Source of the DNA: Leifsonia xyli
Lineage (GTDB): Bacteria > Actinomycetota > Actinomycetes > Actinomycetales > Microbacteriaceae
NCBI GenBank assembly: GCA_003243275.1
Contig: QFQR01000006.1
Span: 248,001 to 312,000, forward strand
DNA: 64,000 nt
Direction of reading: 5' to 3'
The notes under the pieces were generated by a model. It made no database searches. It was given only the letters and a program-made list of their open reading frames with translations, and was not told the origin of the DNA. The position numbers were made by a program, and so were the translations under genes. The first letter of the stretch is position 1. The number at the start of each line of letters is the position of its first letter. Shown in pieces: positions 46,949 through 54,949 of this stretch.

Positions 46949-48304
46949 ATGAACGGCGCCGTGCAGCTCCCTCTCGACCTCGCGGAACTCCGCATCGATG
47001 CCTCAGGCGGCACGCTCGTGCGACGCTCGGTGCTGCCGAGCGGTGTGCGCATCCTCACCGAGCAGGTGCCCGGATCGCAGAGCGCGACGGTCGGCTTCTG
47101 GGTCGCCGTCGGCTCCCGCGACGAGGAGCCCGTCACCTACGGGTCGACCCATTTCCTCGAGCACCTGCTCTTCAAGGGGACCGATACCCGCAGCGCCCTC
47201 GACATCGCGGTGGCCTTCGACTCCGTCGGCGGCGAGCACAATGCACTCACGGCCAAGGAGCACACCTGCTACTACGCCAAGGTGCGCGATCGCGACCTCG
47301 AGATGGCTGTGCGGGTGCTCGCCGACATGTTCGCCTCCTCGAGGATCGACGTCGAGGAGTTCGAGAACGAGCGCGGCGTCATCCTCGAGGAACTCGCGAT
47401 GGCGGATGACGACCCGGGCGACGTCGCGGGGGAGCGCTTCTTCGAGGCGGTGTTCGGCGCGCATCCGCTCGGGCGACCCATCGGCGGCAACCCGGAGTCG
47501 ATCGGTGCGGTGACCCGCGAGGCGGTGTGGCGGCACTACCGCGAGAACTACGGGCCGCGCGATCTCGTCATCACGGTCGCGGGCGCGGTCGACCACGATC
47601 GTCTCGTCGCGGTGGCCGTCGCCGCGCTCGCCGAGGCCGGATGGGCGCTCGACGCACCGGGGCAGCCGGTCGAGCGACGCGACCCGGCTGCCGAGCTCAT
47701 CGAGCGCGGCTCCCCGCTGGTCATCGTCGAGCGGCCGCTCGAACAGGTGAACCTCTATCTCGGTGTCGCGGGACTCGCGGCCGCCGACGACCGGCGCCCG
47801 GCGCTCACCGTGCTCAACTCGGTGTTCGGCGGCGGGATGAGTTCGCGGCTCTTCCAGGAGGTGCGCGAGAAGCGCGGCCTGGCCTACTCGGTCTACTCCT
47901 TCGCGTCGAGCTACTCGGACGCCGGCATCTTCGGGCTGTACGCGGGCTGCTCGCCGAAGCGCGTCGCCGATGTGGCGGAGCTCATGATGGCGGAGTTCCG
48001 GCGCCTCGCCGCCGAGGGCATCACGGAGGACGAGCTCGCCCGGGCCCGCGGTCAGCTCGGCGGGGCGTCCGCGCTCGCCCTCGAGGACTCCGACACCCGG
48101 ATGAGCCGCCTCGGTCGCAGCGAGCTCACCCTCGGCGAATTCGCCGACCTCGACGAGACGTTGCGCCGGATCGACGCCGTCACGATGGGCGAGGTCCGCG
48201 AGCTCGCCGCCGAGCTCGTCGAGCGCCCGCTCTCGGCGGCGGCCGTCGGAACGATCCCGCCCGCCGCCTTCGCGGGGCTCGCGGACGAGTCGGCCGCGGC
48301 GTAG
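46949..48304 (+). CDS. M16 family zinc metallopeptidase
   Basis: This 451-residue pitrilysin/processing-peptidase-like protein has the inverted zinc motif HFLEH (in THFLEHLLFKGT), a downstream Glu in ENERGVILEELAM, and the R/Y pair region (GMSSRLFQEVREKRGLAYSV). It normally follows pnp in actinobacteria. ATG 46949 is 7 nt after TAGGCT (46936-46941), so it may be leaderless. The phosphatase gene follows after 13 bp. Confidence 0.93.
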   Translation: MNGAVQLPLDLAELRIDASGGTLVRRSVLPSGVRILTEQVPGSQSATVGFWVAVGSRDEEPVTYGSTHFLEHLLFKGTDTRSALDIAVAFDSVGGEHNALTAKEHTCYYAKVRDRDLEMAVRVLADMFASSRIDVEEFENERGVILEELAMADDDPGDVAGERFFEAVFGAHPLGRPIGGNPESIGAVTREAVWRHYRENYGPRDLVITVAGAVDHDRLVAVAVAALAEAGWALDAPGQPVERRDPAAELIERGSPLVIVERPLEQVNLYLGVAGLAAADDRRPALTVLNSVFGGGMSSRLFQEVREKRGLAYSVYSFASSYSDAGIFGLYAGCSPKRVADVAELMMAEFRRLAAEGITEDELARARGQLGGASALALEDSDTRMSRLGRSELTLGEFADLDETLRRIDAVTMGEVRELAAELVERPLSAAAVGTIPPAAFAGLADESAAA

Positions 48305-48317
48305 GGGAGGGATCCGG

Positions 48318-48920
48318 ATGTCGCGTTTCCTCTACCTCGTGCGTCACGGCGAGCAGCAGGATGCCGAGCACGGCCTCCCCGACGGTCCGCTCTCGCCGCG
48401 CGGTGTGCGCCAGGCGAATGCCATCGCGGAGCGGCTCGGCGGGGTGCCCTTCACCGGTGCCTGGACCTCGCCGTTGCAGCGGGCGCAGGAGACCGCGCGG
48501 ATCATGACCGAGCGCATGCCGGCGATCGAGCCGGAGCCGTCCGCGCTGCTCATGGACTGCATCCCCTCCGGGCCGACCCCCGACCTCCCGCATGCCTGGG
48601 AGCACTTCTTCGGCCCCATCACGCGCGAGGAGATCGAGGCGGGGGAGGCGCAGATGGCGGATGCCGTGTCGGAATGGCTCGCCCCGACCCGCGACGACCG
48701 CCACGACCTGCTCATCACCCACAACTTCGTGATCGGCTGGTTCGTGCGCGAGGTGTTCGGTGCCGCCACCTGGCGCTGGCTGGGGATCAACCAGGCCAAC
48801 TGCGGGCTCACCATCATCCGGGTGCGCTCGGCGAAGCCGCCCGTGCTCGTGACCCACAACGATCTCGGGCACCTGCTCCCGGAACTGCGCACGGGCCTCT
48901 CGGTCGAGCAGCCGTACTGA
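48318..48920 (+). CDS. Histidine phosphatase family protein
   Basis: This 200-residue phosphatase has the catalytic LVRHGEQQD and the second His in LITHNFVIG, typical of the phosphoglycerate mutase-like superfamily. GGGAGGGATCC lies before ATG 48318. The substrate is unknown. It is in an operon with the M16 protease. Confidence 0.9.
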   Translation: MSRFLYLVRHGEQQDAEHGLPDGPLSPRGVRQANAIAERLGGVPFTGAWTSPLQRAQETARIMTERMPAIEPEPSALLMDCIPSGPTPDLPHAWEHFFGPITREEIEAGEAQMADAVSEWLAPTRDDRHDLLITHNFVIGWFVREVFGAATWRWLGINQANCGLTIIRVRSAKPPVLVTHNDLGHLLPELRTGLSVEQPY

Positions 48921-48955
48921 GTCCTCGGGCGGCTGGCGCGCTGCGCGACCGCCCG

Positions 48956-50212
48956 CTACCGCGCGACCACGGCCTCCGTGGTGCGCGAGGGGCTCGCAAA
49001 CCGGGCCCGCCCGATCACGACGGCGGCCGCGACCATCAGCGCCACCCCGAGCCAGTACGGTGCCGCGTGCGAGAGCTGTGCGTAGAGCACACCCGCGAGG
49101 ATGGGCGCCACGATCCCGACGCCGGCGTTGAGCGACTGGGCGGCGCCCGCGAGCCATCCCTGCTCGTCGTCGCTGACCGAGTTCGAGAGCACGCCGTCCA
49201 TCGTGGCGGTCGCGGCGCCTTGGCCGGCCGCGAGCACGAGCGAGCCGACGATGAACAGCCAGGGCTGAGCGAACACCGAGGCGAGCACCGCGAGGGCCAC
49301 CATGCCGAGCGCCTGCGCGACGATGCCGCTGACGATCACGCCGCGTTCGCCGATCCGGGGCAGCAGCACGCCGAGCAGCCAGCCCTGGATGGCGATGTCG
49401 ATGATGCCCACGCTCGCCGTGAGCAGGCCGATCGCGGTGGCGTTCCATCCGATCGAGTCGAGGCCGAGCACGCTGAAGTTGTTGACGAAGAAGCCGAAGG
49501 GGAGGCCGACCAGCACGAGGCCGAGCATGAGGGGTCGCAGTTCCGGCCGCCGGAACACCTCGCGGAAGACTGCGAAGGGGTGCAGCGATCCGAGTTCGAG
49601 GCGAGCGATGCGCTTCTCGCGCGGCAGGCTCTCGGGCAGGAGGAAGATGCTCAGCACGGCGACGACGGCCGCGATTCCCGCCGTCGCGAAGACGGGGAGG
49701 TCGACGTCGATCGCGGCGAGCAGGCCCCCGGCCGCGGGGCCGACCATCATGCCGATGCCCGAGAGCGCGCCGAGCAGGCCGAAGCGTCGGGCGCGCTGCT
49801 CGGGCGGTGTGATGTCGGCGAGGTAGGCGAAGAGCGCGGGCATGTCGCCCGCGGTGAGGCCCTGGATGATGCGACCGAGCAGCAGCATCCCGATCGCGCC
49901 GCCGATGCCGAAGATCAGGTACCCGAGCGCCGCGCCGAAGCCCGCGACGATGATCACCGGGCGTCGGCCGTAGCGGTCGGAGACGCGGCCGAGCAGGGGG
50001 GCAACGAGGAACGCGCACAGCGCGTTGACGGTCTCGAGCGCGCCGACCCAGAGTGCGAGGTCGTCGTGGTCGGAGACGTAGCGCAGCACGACGAAGGGGA
50101 GCACGGGGAGCACGACGGTCATGCCGGCGGTGGTCAGCATCGTGATGACGATGAGCATGAGCCAGGCGCGGCGGTTCGCGCGCGGCTCGACGGGGATCGT
50201 GGTCGGGGTCAT
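48956..50212 (-). CDS. MFS efflux transporter (TCR/Tet-like family)
   Basis: This 418-residue protein has 12 likely helices and the MFS motif A GRVSDRYGRRPV, plus a motif C-like SGIGMMVGPAAGGLL. It is closest in pattern to TetA-type drug exporters, but the substrate cannot be read. ATG 50212 lies 7 nt after TACAGT (minus strand), which with TTGACT 16 bp upstream forms a strong promoter covered by the inverted repeat at 50217-50256. A divergent TetR gene is the likely controller. Confidence 0.9.
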   Translation of the reverse strand: MTPTTIPVEPRANRRAWLMLIVITMLTTAGMTVVLPVLPFVVLRYVSDHDDLALWVGALETVNALCAFLVAPLLGRVSDRYGRRPVIIVAGFGAALGYLIFGIGGAIGMLLLGRIIQGLTAGDMPALFAYLADITPPEQRARRFGLLGALSGIGMMVGPAAGGLLAAIDVDLPVFATAGIAAVVAVLSIFLLPESLPREKRIARLELGSLHPFAVFREVFRRPELRPLMLGLVLVGLPFGFFVNNFSVLGLDSIGWNATAIGLLTASVGIIDIAIQGWLLGVLLPRIGERGVIVSGIVAQALGMVALAVLASVFAQPWLFIVGSLVLAAGQGAATATMDGVLSNSVSDDEQGWLAGAAQSLNAGVGIVAPILAGVLYAQLSHAAPYWLGVALMVAAAVVIGRARFASPSRTTEAVVAR

Positions 50213-50216
50213 GGCG

Positions 50217-50256
50217 ATAACTGTATCAATACCAATTTTGAAGTCAATACAGTTAT
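50217..50256. promoter_or_regulatory. Divergent promoter and operator of the MFS/TetR pair
   Basis: ATAACTGTAT (50217-50226) and ATACAGTTAT (50247-50256) are perfect inverted repeats 20 bp apart in an AT-rich island. On the minus strand they contain TTGACT-16-TACAGT for the MFS gene. The plus strand has TATGCT at 50270-50275 for tetR. Both half-sites overlap promoter elements, as expected for TetR-type repression. Confidence 0.8.
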
Positions 50257-50281
50257 GAAGTCGATTCGCTATGCTGGCGGC

Positions 50282-50893
50282 ATGGTCGACACGATGGGGC
50301 GCCGCGAGCGCAAGAAGGCGGTCACCCGGAAGGCGATCTCCGACGCCGCGACACTGCTGTTCCTGGAGCGGGGATTCGACGAGGTCAGCATCCGGGAGGT
50401 CGCCGAACGGGCGGATGTCTCACCGACCACCGTCTTCGCGCACTTCCCGCAGAAGGAGGCGCTCGTCTTCGACGAAGACGAGGAGCAGCGGGAGCAGATC
50501 GTCGCGGCCGTCCGCGACCGGCCCGCAGGCGTCTCGGCCTCCCAGGCGCTGCACGCGCTCTACCGCGAGGGGCTCCTCAGCCTCGCCGACGACCACGGCG
50601 AGAAGGCGCGCCTGCTGTTCATGGACTTCATCAACCGCACCCCCGCGCTCCGCGACTACGCGGCGCGGATGTGGGTGCGGCACGAGGACGCGCTCGCCGC
50701 GGTGCTCGCGGAGGAGGCCGGCCTCGCGGAGCCGAGCACCGAGATCCGCGTCTACGCCAGGTTCGTGCTGCAGATCCAGGTGCTCGCCACCTGGAGCAGC
50801 GACACGGCACCCGACATCGATGCGGCGTTCCGCATCCTCGACGGCGGATGGGATGCCTACGCCGCCTGGCACCCGGGGCTCGGCGCTCGCTGA
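50282..50893 (+). CDS. TetR family regulator divergent to the MFS transporter
   Basis: This 203-residue regulator has the helix-turn-helix RKAISDAATLLFLERGFDEV followed by EVAERADVSPTTVFAHFPQK. I choose ATG 50282, 6 nt after TATGCT. ATG 50255 lies inside the operator and would start before the promoter. It is expected to repress the MFS gene and itself through the inverted repeat. Confidence 0.92.
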   Translation: MVDTMGRRERKKAVTRKAISDAATLLFLERGFDEVSIREVAERADVSPTTVFAHFPQKEALVFDEDEEQREQIVAAVRDRPAGVSASQALHALYREGLLSLADDHGEKARLLFMDFINRTPALRDYAARMWVRHEDALAAVLAEEAGLAEPSTEIRVYARFVLQIQVLATWSSDTAPDIDAAFRILDGGWDAYAAWHPGLGAR

Positions 50894-50894
50894 G

Positions 50895-51356
50895 TCAGTC
50901 GAGTCGTCTGCGGAACCAGACGTTCGCGTTGGGGTTGTCGTTGTAGGGGCGCGTCTCCCGGTATCCGCTCGCCCGGTAGAGCGACCCGGCGGCCTCGAGC
51001 GAGCGATTCGTGTCGAGCACCGCCTCGCGCGCGCCGAGCCGCGCGGCGTGCCGTTCGAGCTCCCCGAGCAGCGCCCGACCCCAGCCCCGGCCGCGTGCGG
51101 CCTCGCGCAGGTAGAGGTGCTTCACCTCCGCGCGGTGCGCATCCAGCATCCGGATGCCGCCGCAGCCGACGGGGGAGCCGGCCTCGACCACGAGGAAGAC
51201 ACCCGCGGGCTCGGTGAACCGGGCCGCATCGGGGAACACCGTGCGGTAGGCGCCCGCCTGCGGGTCGAAGCCGGCCGCGCGCGAGGCGAAGTACTCGGCG
51301 AGCAGCTCGTGCGCGTCGGCGTCGCCGACCGAAGCGACACGGAATACGGGGTCCAT
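50895..51356 (-). CDS. GNAT family N-acetyltransferase
   Basis: This 153-residue protein has the acetyl-CoA-binding motif A (VKHLYLREAARGRGWGRALL) and motif B (LDTNRSLEAAGSLYRASGYR). The substrate is unknown. It is convergent with tetR (1 bp apart) and shares a symmetric divergent promoter with dapB. TAGGCT lies exactly 6 nt before its ATG on the minus strand. Confidence 0.9.
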   Translation of the reverse strand: MDPVFRVASVGDADAHELLAEYFASRAAGFDPQAGAYRTVFPDAARFTEPAGVFLVVEAGSPVGCGGIRMLDAHRAEVKHLYLREAARGRGWGRALLGELERHAARLGAREAVLDTNRSLEAAGSLYRASGYRETRPYNDNPNANVWFRRRLD

Positions 51357-51362
51357 CCGCTC

Positions 51363-51376
51363 AGCCTAGATAGGCT
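51363..51376. promoter_or_regulatory. Symmetric back-to-back divergent promoter (GNAT / dapB)
   Basis: AGCCTA-GA-TAGGCT is a perfect palindrome in which TAGGCT reads as a -10 on both strands. Each start codon (51356 minus, 51383 plus) is exactly 6 nt from its -10. The two elements are 2 bp apart, so RNA polymerase cannot serve both at once. Confidence 0.75.
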
Positions 51377-51382
51377 GGGGGC

Positions 51383-52123
51383 ATGGCGTACTCGGTCGCC
51401 GTCGTGGGCGCGACGGGCAGGATGGGCACACTCGCGACCCGACTGATCGAGCAGGCGCCCGACCTCGAGGTGCATGCGCTGCTCTCCTCGCGCGACACGA
51501 TCGAGACCATCGCGGGGGCCGACCTCGTGCTCGACCTCACCCTTCCCGCGGTGTCGCCCACCGTCGTCGATGCGGCGATCGAGCGGGGCCTCCCGGTGCT
51601 CGTCGGAACCTCCGGCTGGACCGCCGAACGCCTCGCGCGGGTGCGCAGCCGCCTCGGCGAGGAGCCCGCCACGGGCGTCATCGTCATCCCGAACTTCTCG
51701 CTCGGCTCGGTGCTCGCCACGCGGCTCGCGACGATCGCTGCCCCCTACTTCGACTCGATCGAGATCATCGAGGCGCACCACGCGGGCAAGTCCGACTCCC
51801 CGTCGGGCACCGCCATCCGCACCGCCGAGCTGATCGGTGAGGCGCGCGCGGCGCGGGGACCGGTCGCGGCACCGCACGCCGACCAGCGCGCCCGCGGGCA
51901 GCAGGTGGCGAGTGTGCCGGTGCACAGCCTGCGGATGGACGGCGTGCTCGCCGAGCAGCAGGTGATCTTCGGCGGAGTCGGGGAGACGTTGCGGGTGAGC
52001 CACCAGACGGTGTCGGATGCCTCCTACGAGGCGGGCATCCTGCTCGCGTTGCGTGCGCTCCCCGCGACGCGCGGGCTCGTCGTCGGACTCGACGCGCTGC
52101 TCGGGCTCGACGGCGGCGCATGA
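51383..52123 (+). CDS. dapB: 4-hydroxy-tetrahydrodipicolinate reductase
   Basis: This 246-residue DapB has the NAD(P)H-binding SVAVVGATGRMG and the catalytic EIIEAHHAGKSDSPSGTA. It carries out the second step of the diaminopimelate/lysine branch; dapA is 5.4 kb downstream. It is leaderless by position (TAGGCT 6 nt before ATG). The next gene overlaps by 4 bp. Confidence 0.96.
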   Translation: MAYSVAVVGATGRMGTLATRLIEQAPDLEVHALLSSRDTIETIAGADLVLDLTLPAVSPTVVDAAIERGLPVLVGTSGWTAERLARVRSRLGEEPATGVIVIPNFSLGSVLATRLATIAAPYFDSIEIIEAHHAGKSDSPSGTAIRTAELIGEARAARGPVAAPHADQRARGQQVASVPVHSLRMDGVLAEQQVIFGGVGETLRVSHQTVSDASYEAGILLALRALPATRGLVVGLDALLGLDGGA

Positions 52124-52566
52124 CGACGCGCATCGGCGTCGTCGTCATGGCGGCGCTGCTCGGGCTGTACCTCGTGTTCGCCGGGTACTACGCGACGGTG
52201 CTGTTCGGCACGGGGCAGCCGGTGGCCATCCTGATCGGCGTGGCGCTGCTCGCGATGGCGCTCATCGCCGCGGGTTTCATCGCGGCCGAGATCGTGTTCG
52301 GGGTCCGGGCGGAGCGGCTCGCCCGCAGGCTCGAGGCGGAGGGTGCGCTCCCGGCGGAGATGCTGCCGCTGCAGGCGAGTGGACGCGTCGACCGCGGGGC
52401 GGCCGACGCGGTGTTCCCCGGCTACGCGAGCGCGGTCGAGGACGACCCCGACGACTGGCGCGCGTGGTTCCGGCTCGCGCTCGCCTACGACGCATCCGGC
52501 GACCGTCGCCGCGCCCGCTGGGCGACGCGGCGCGCCATCCGTCTCGAGCGGGCTCCTCGCCTCTGA
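52120..52566 (+). CDS. Small membrane protein with TPR-like tail
   Basis: This 148-residue protein has two N-terminal helices (residues 7-30 and 37-63) and a soluble end with a single TPR-like unit (DDWRAWFRLALAYDASGDRR, RARWATRRAI). It follows dapB by a 4-bp overlap. Similar small membrane proteins follow dapB in other Microbacteriaceae-like genomes; the role is unknown. Confidence 0.75.
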   Translation: MTTRIGVVVMAALLGLYLVFAGYYATVLFGTGQPVAILIGVALLAMALIAAGFIAAEIVFGVRAERLARRLEAEGALPAEMLPLQASGRVDRGAADAVFPGYASAVEDDPDDWRAWFRLALAYDASGDRRRARWATRRAIRLERAPRL

Positions 52567-52573
52567 CCCTGGG

Positions 52574-52647
52574 GCCAAACGCTGCAGCGTTCGGCCCGCC
52601 GCGACAGTCAACTCCGCCGCGGTGAGCCGAACGCTGCAGCGTTTGGC
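52574..52647. repeat. Family C hairpin, copy C2
   Basis: Arms at 52574-52595 and 52626-52647 are perfect 22-nt reverse complements (GCCAAACGCTGCAGCGTTCG is the first 20). Each arm also contains the palindrome AACGCTGCAGCGTT, and a 5-bp inner stem CCGCG/CGCGG (52599-52603, 52618-52622) closes the loop. It fills the convergent gap between the gene ending at 52566 and osmC ending at 52655. Confidence 0.92.
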
Positions 52648-52654
52648 AGAGAGA

Positions 52655-53080
52655 TCAGGCCAGACTCGCCTCGAGGGTGATCGGGATGCCGGCCAGCGCC
52701 TTCGAGACGGGGCAGTTCTCCTTCGCCTCGGCGGCGAGGCGCTCGAACTCGGCCACCTCGATGCCGACCACCTTGGCGCTCACCAGCAGGTGGCTGCCCG
52801 TGATGCCCTCGCCCGGCTGGAAGGTGACGGCCGCCGTGACCTGCAGGCTCTCCGGCGCGAACCCGGCACCGGCGAGCGCGTGCGCGAACGCCATCGAGAA
52901 GCACGCCGAGTGCGCGGCACCGAGCAGCTCCTCGGGGTTGGTGCGGCCGATCTCACCCTCCGCGCGCGCCGCCCAGGTCACCGGGAACTCGGCGGCGTCG
53001 CTCGAATCGAGGGAGGTCGTTCCCGATCCCTGGATCAGGTTGCCGAACCAGAGGGTGGTCGCTTCGCTCGTGACTGCCAT
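52655..53080 (-). CDS. OsmC family peroxiredoxin
   Basis: This 141-residue OsmC/Ohr-type protein has two catalytic cysteines (AAHSACFSMAFAHA and KENCPVSKAL) and the NPEELLGAAHSACF motif. It detoxifies organic hydroperoxides. Confidence 0.93.
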   Translation of the reverse strand: MAVTSEATTLWFGNLIQGSGTTSLDSSDAAEFPVTWAARAEGEIGRTNPEELLGAAHSACFSMAFAHALAGAGFAPESLQVTAAVTFQPGEGITGSHLLVSAKVVGIEVAEFERLAAEAKENCPVSKALAGIPITLEASLA

Positions 53081-53141
53081 GGGGGTCTCCTCCGCTCAGG
53101 TGGGGCACCGGCGCCCCGCATCCCCACTCTAGGTCGGGGCG

Positions 53142-53630
53142 CTAGGCGGTCGCAGCCTTGCGGATGAGCCCGGCCCGCACGAGCAGCAGGTAGAGCTGGC
53201 AGCCCAGGCAGTAGCCGAACGCCGCGTTGAGGAAGGCGGCGACGAACGCCGCGGCCGCCGCGACGACGAGCCCGTACGGCACCCCCGCGACGTGCAGCAC
53301 GACACCGAGCAGGGTGACGAGGGCGCCGACACCCTGCGCGAAGGTCGGGGGAGCGGCATCCTCCCATTCGGTGGGAAGGGCGAGTCGCGGTCGGACGTAA
53401 CGGCGGAAGATGAGCGACCACGGATTGCGTGCGACGCCCGCCGCGGCACTCCACACGAAGATGGCGGCGAGCACCACGAGCAGCAGGAACGCCGGCTGCA
53501 CGAGCCGCTCGGCGAGCGTGGGTGCGACCCCCTCGACGAGACCCAGCGCCACGCCGACGAGCAGCAGCACGGAGGTCACGGTCGCGGTGAGGCGCGCACC
53601 GCGCGGGTCGATCCGGGTGGGTCGGGTCAC
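53142..53630 (-). CDS. DUF4395 membrane protein
   Basis: This 162-residue protein has four hydrophobic helices and the DUF4395 marks NPWSLIFRRYVRP and FGYCLGCQLYLLLVR with a C-x2-C in the last helix. It is usually paired with a thioredoxin-like protein, as here (the gene at 53645 ends 14 bp upstream). Role unknown, possibly thiol redox at the membrane. Confidence 0.85.
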   Translation of the reverse strand: MTRPTRIDPRGARLTATVTSVLLLVGVALGLVEGVAPTLAERLVQPAFLLLVVLAAIFVWSAAAGVARNPWSLIFRRYVRPRLALPTEWEDAAPPTFAQGVGALVTLLGVVLHVAGVPYGLVVAAAAAFVAAFLNAAFGYCLGCQLYLLLVRAGLIRKAATA

Positions 53631-53644
53631 GGCTGCTCCTCGGG

Positions 53645-54070
53645 TCAGACGGTCGCGGGGGTGCCGAGGAGATGCGCGAGCTCGGCCGTCACGGTGTCGC
53701 GGCGCACGGCACCGCCGATCCGGGCCCGCACCCGTCCGTCGCCGTCCAACACGAGCGTCGTCGGGGTCTGCAGGATGCCGAAGCGCGCCGTGAGCTCGGG
53801 GCGCTCCGCCACGTCGAGCTCCACATGCACGACGCCCGGGGAGGCATCAGCGACCTCGTGGAGCACGCGCGCGGTCGCCCGGCACGGGGTGCAGTACTCG
53901 CTGGAGAACTGCACGAGCGTCGCGGCGGGCGCGAGCTCGACGCCCTCGATCGCCACGGCATCCGGCCGGGTGCGGCGCACCCGCCCCTGCCCGGCACGCC
54001 AGGCGAGTCCCGCGCCGGTCGCCAGCGCGACGAGCGCGACCACGAGAGCGAGAGCGGCGAGCGGATGCAT
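53645..54070 (-). CDS. Membrane-anchored thioredoxin family protein
   Basis: This 141-residue protein has one N-terminal helix (residues 4-24) and a thioredoxin fold with a CTPC active site in FSSEYCTPCRATARVL and the cis-Pro segment ILQTPTTLVLDG. It is likely an extracytoplasmic or membrane-attached thiol oxidoreductase working with the DUF4395 protein. Confidence 0.88.
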   Translation of the reverse strand: MHPLAALALVVALVALATGAGLAWRAGQGRVRRTRPDAVAIEGVELAPAATLVQFSSEYCTPCRATARVLHEVADASPGVVHVELDVAERPELTARFGILQTPTTLVLDGDGRVRARIGGAVRRDTVTAELAHLLGTPATV

Positions 54071-54184
54071 GGCGACACGGTAGCCGGGCTCGCCCTGGCG
54101 AGAGCGCACTGTGACATCGCGTGACGTCCCGTGACGCGGCGCGGCGATGTGCGCTGCTCGGCGGGCCCGGATATCGTGAGGGCC

Positions 54185-54931
54185 GTGCCGGAGACCACGA
54201 GCGACGCGACCCCCATCCAGTTCCGTTCCGACATGACGGTCGAACTCGTGCGCGCGAGCGCCCACGACTCGGATGTGCTGTTCGCGGCACGCGTCTCGAC
54301 GCAGGGCGAGAAGACCCTCGACGCCGCCGCATCCGGGGCCGAGGCGACCGACCGCGACCGCGGTCTCATCAACTACCTCATGCGCGACCGTCACGGCTCG
54401 CCCTTCGAGCACAACTCGATGACCTTCTACGTGCAGGCGCCGATCTTCGTGTTCCGCGAGTTCATGCGCCACCGCATCGCCTCCTACAACGAGGAGTCCG
54501 GCCGCTACCGCGAGCTGCGTCCGGTGTTCTACGTGCCGGGCCCCGAGCGCCGTCTCGTTCAGGTGGGCAAGCCGGGCGCCTACGACTTCGTCGAGGGCAG
54601 CCCGGAGCAGTCGGCCCTCGCGGTCGCGGAGTCCCAGGCGGCGGCGACCTTCGCCTACGAGTCGTACCAGCGGATGCTGGCGGCAGGCATCGCGCGTGAG
54701 GTCGCCCGCGGCGTGCTGCCCGTGTCGACCTACTCCTCGATGTACGTCACCATGAACGCCCGCTCGCTCATGAACTTCCTGTCGCTGCGCACCAAGCACC
54801 CCGACTCGCACTTCCCCTCCTTCCCGCAGCGCGAGATCGAGCTGGTGGCGGAGCAGATGGAGGCGTTCTGGGCCGAGCTCATGCCGCTCACGCATGCCGC
54901 GTTCCAGGCGGGCGGGCGCGTCGCGCCGTAG
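54185..54931 (+). CDS. thyX: FAD-dependent thymidylate synthase ThyX
   Basis: This 248-residue ThyX has the signature RHRIASYNEESGRY at 95-108. It makes dTMP from dUMP using FAD, NADPH and methylene-tetrahydrofolate. GTG 54185 is 7 nt after TATCGT (54172-54177); the further upstream in-frame codons are not coding. It lies between dapB and dapA, the usual actinobacterial context. Confidence 0.96.
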   Translation: MPETTSDATPIQFRSDMTVELVRASAHDSDVLFAARVSTQGEKTLDAAASGAEATDRDRGLINYLMRDRHGSPFEHNSMTFYVQAPIFVFREFMRHRIASYNEESGRYRELRPVFYVPGPERRLVQVGKPGAYDFVEGSPEQSALAVAESQAAATFAYESYQRMLAAGIAREVARGVLPVSTYSSMYVTMNARSLMNFLSLRTKHPDSHFPSFPQREIELVAEQMEAFWAELMPLTHAAFQAGGRVAP

Positions 54932-54949
54932 CGCATCCGCGGGCGCCGC

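Noticed and set aside
48956..50212. Naming the MFS gene as tetracycline resistance
   Set aside because: Motifs fit the wider TetA-like drug exporter group, but nothing in the sequence identifies tetracycline as substrate.
51765..52148. Arg/Ser/Pro-rich open frames opposite dapB and elsewhere
   Set aside because: These are out-of-frame readings of high-GC genes with no family features or ribosome binding sites.
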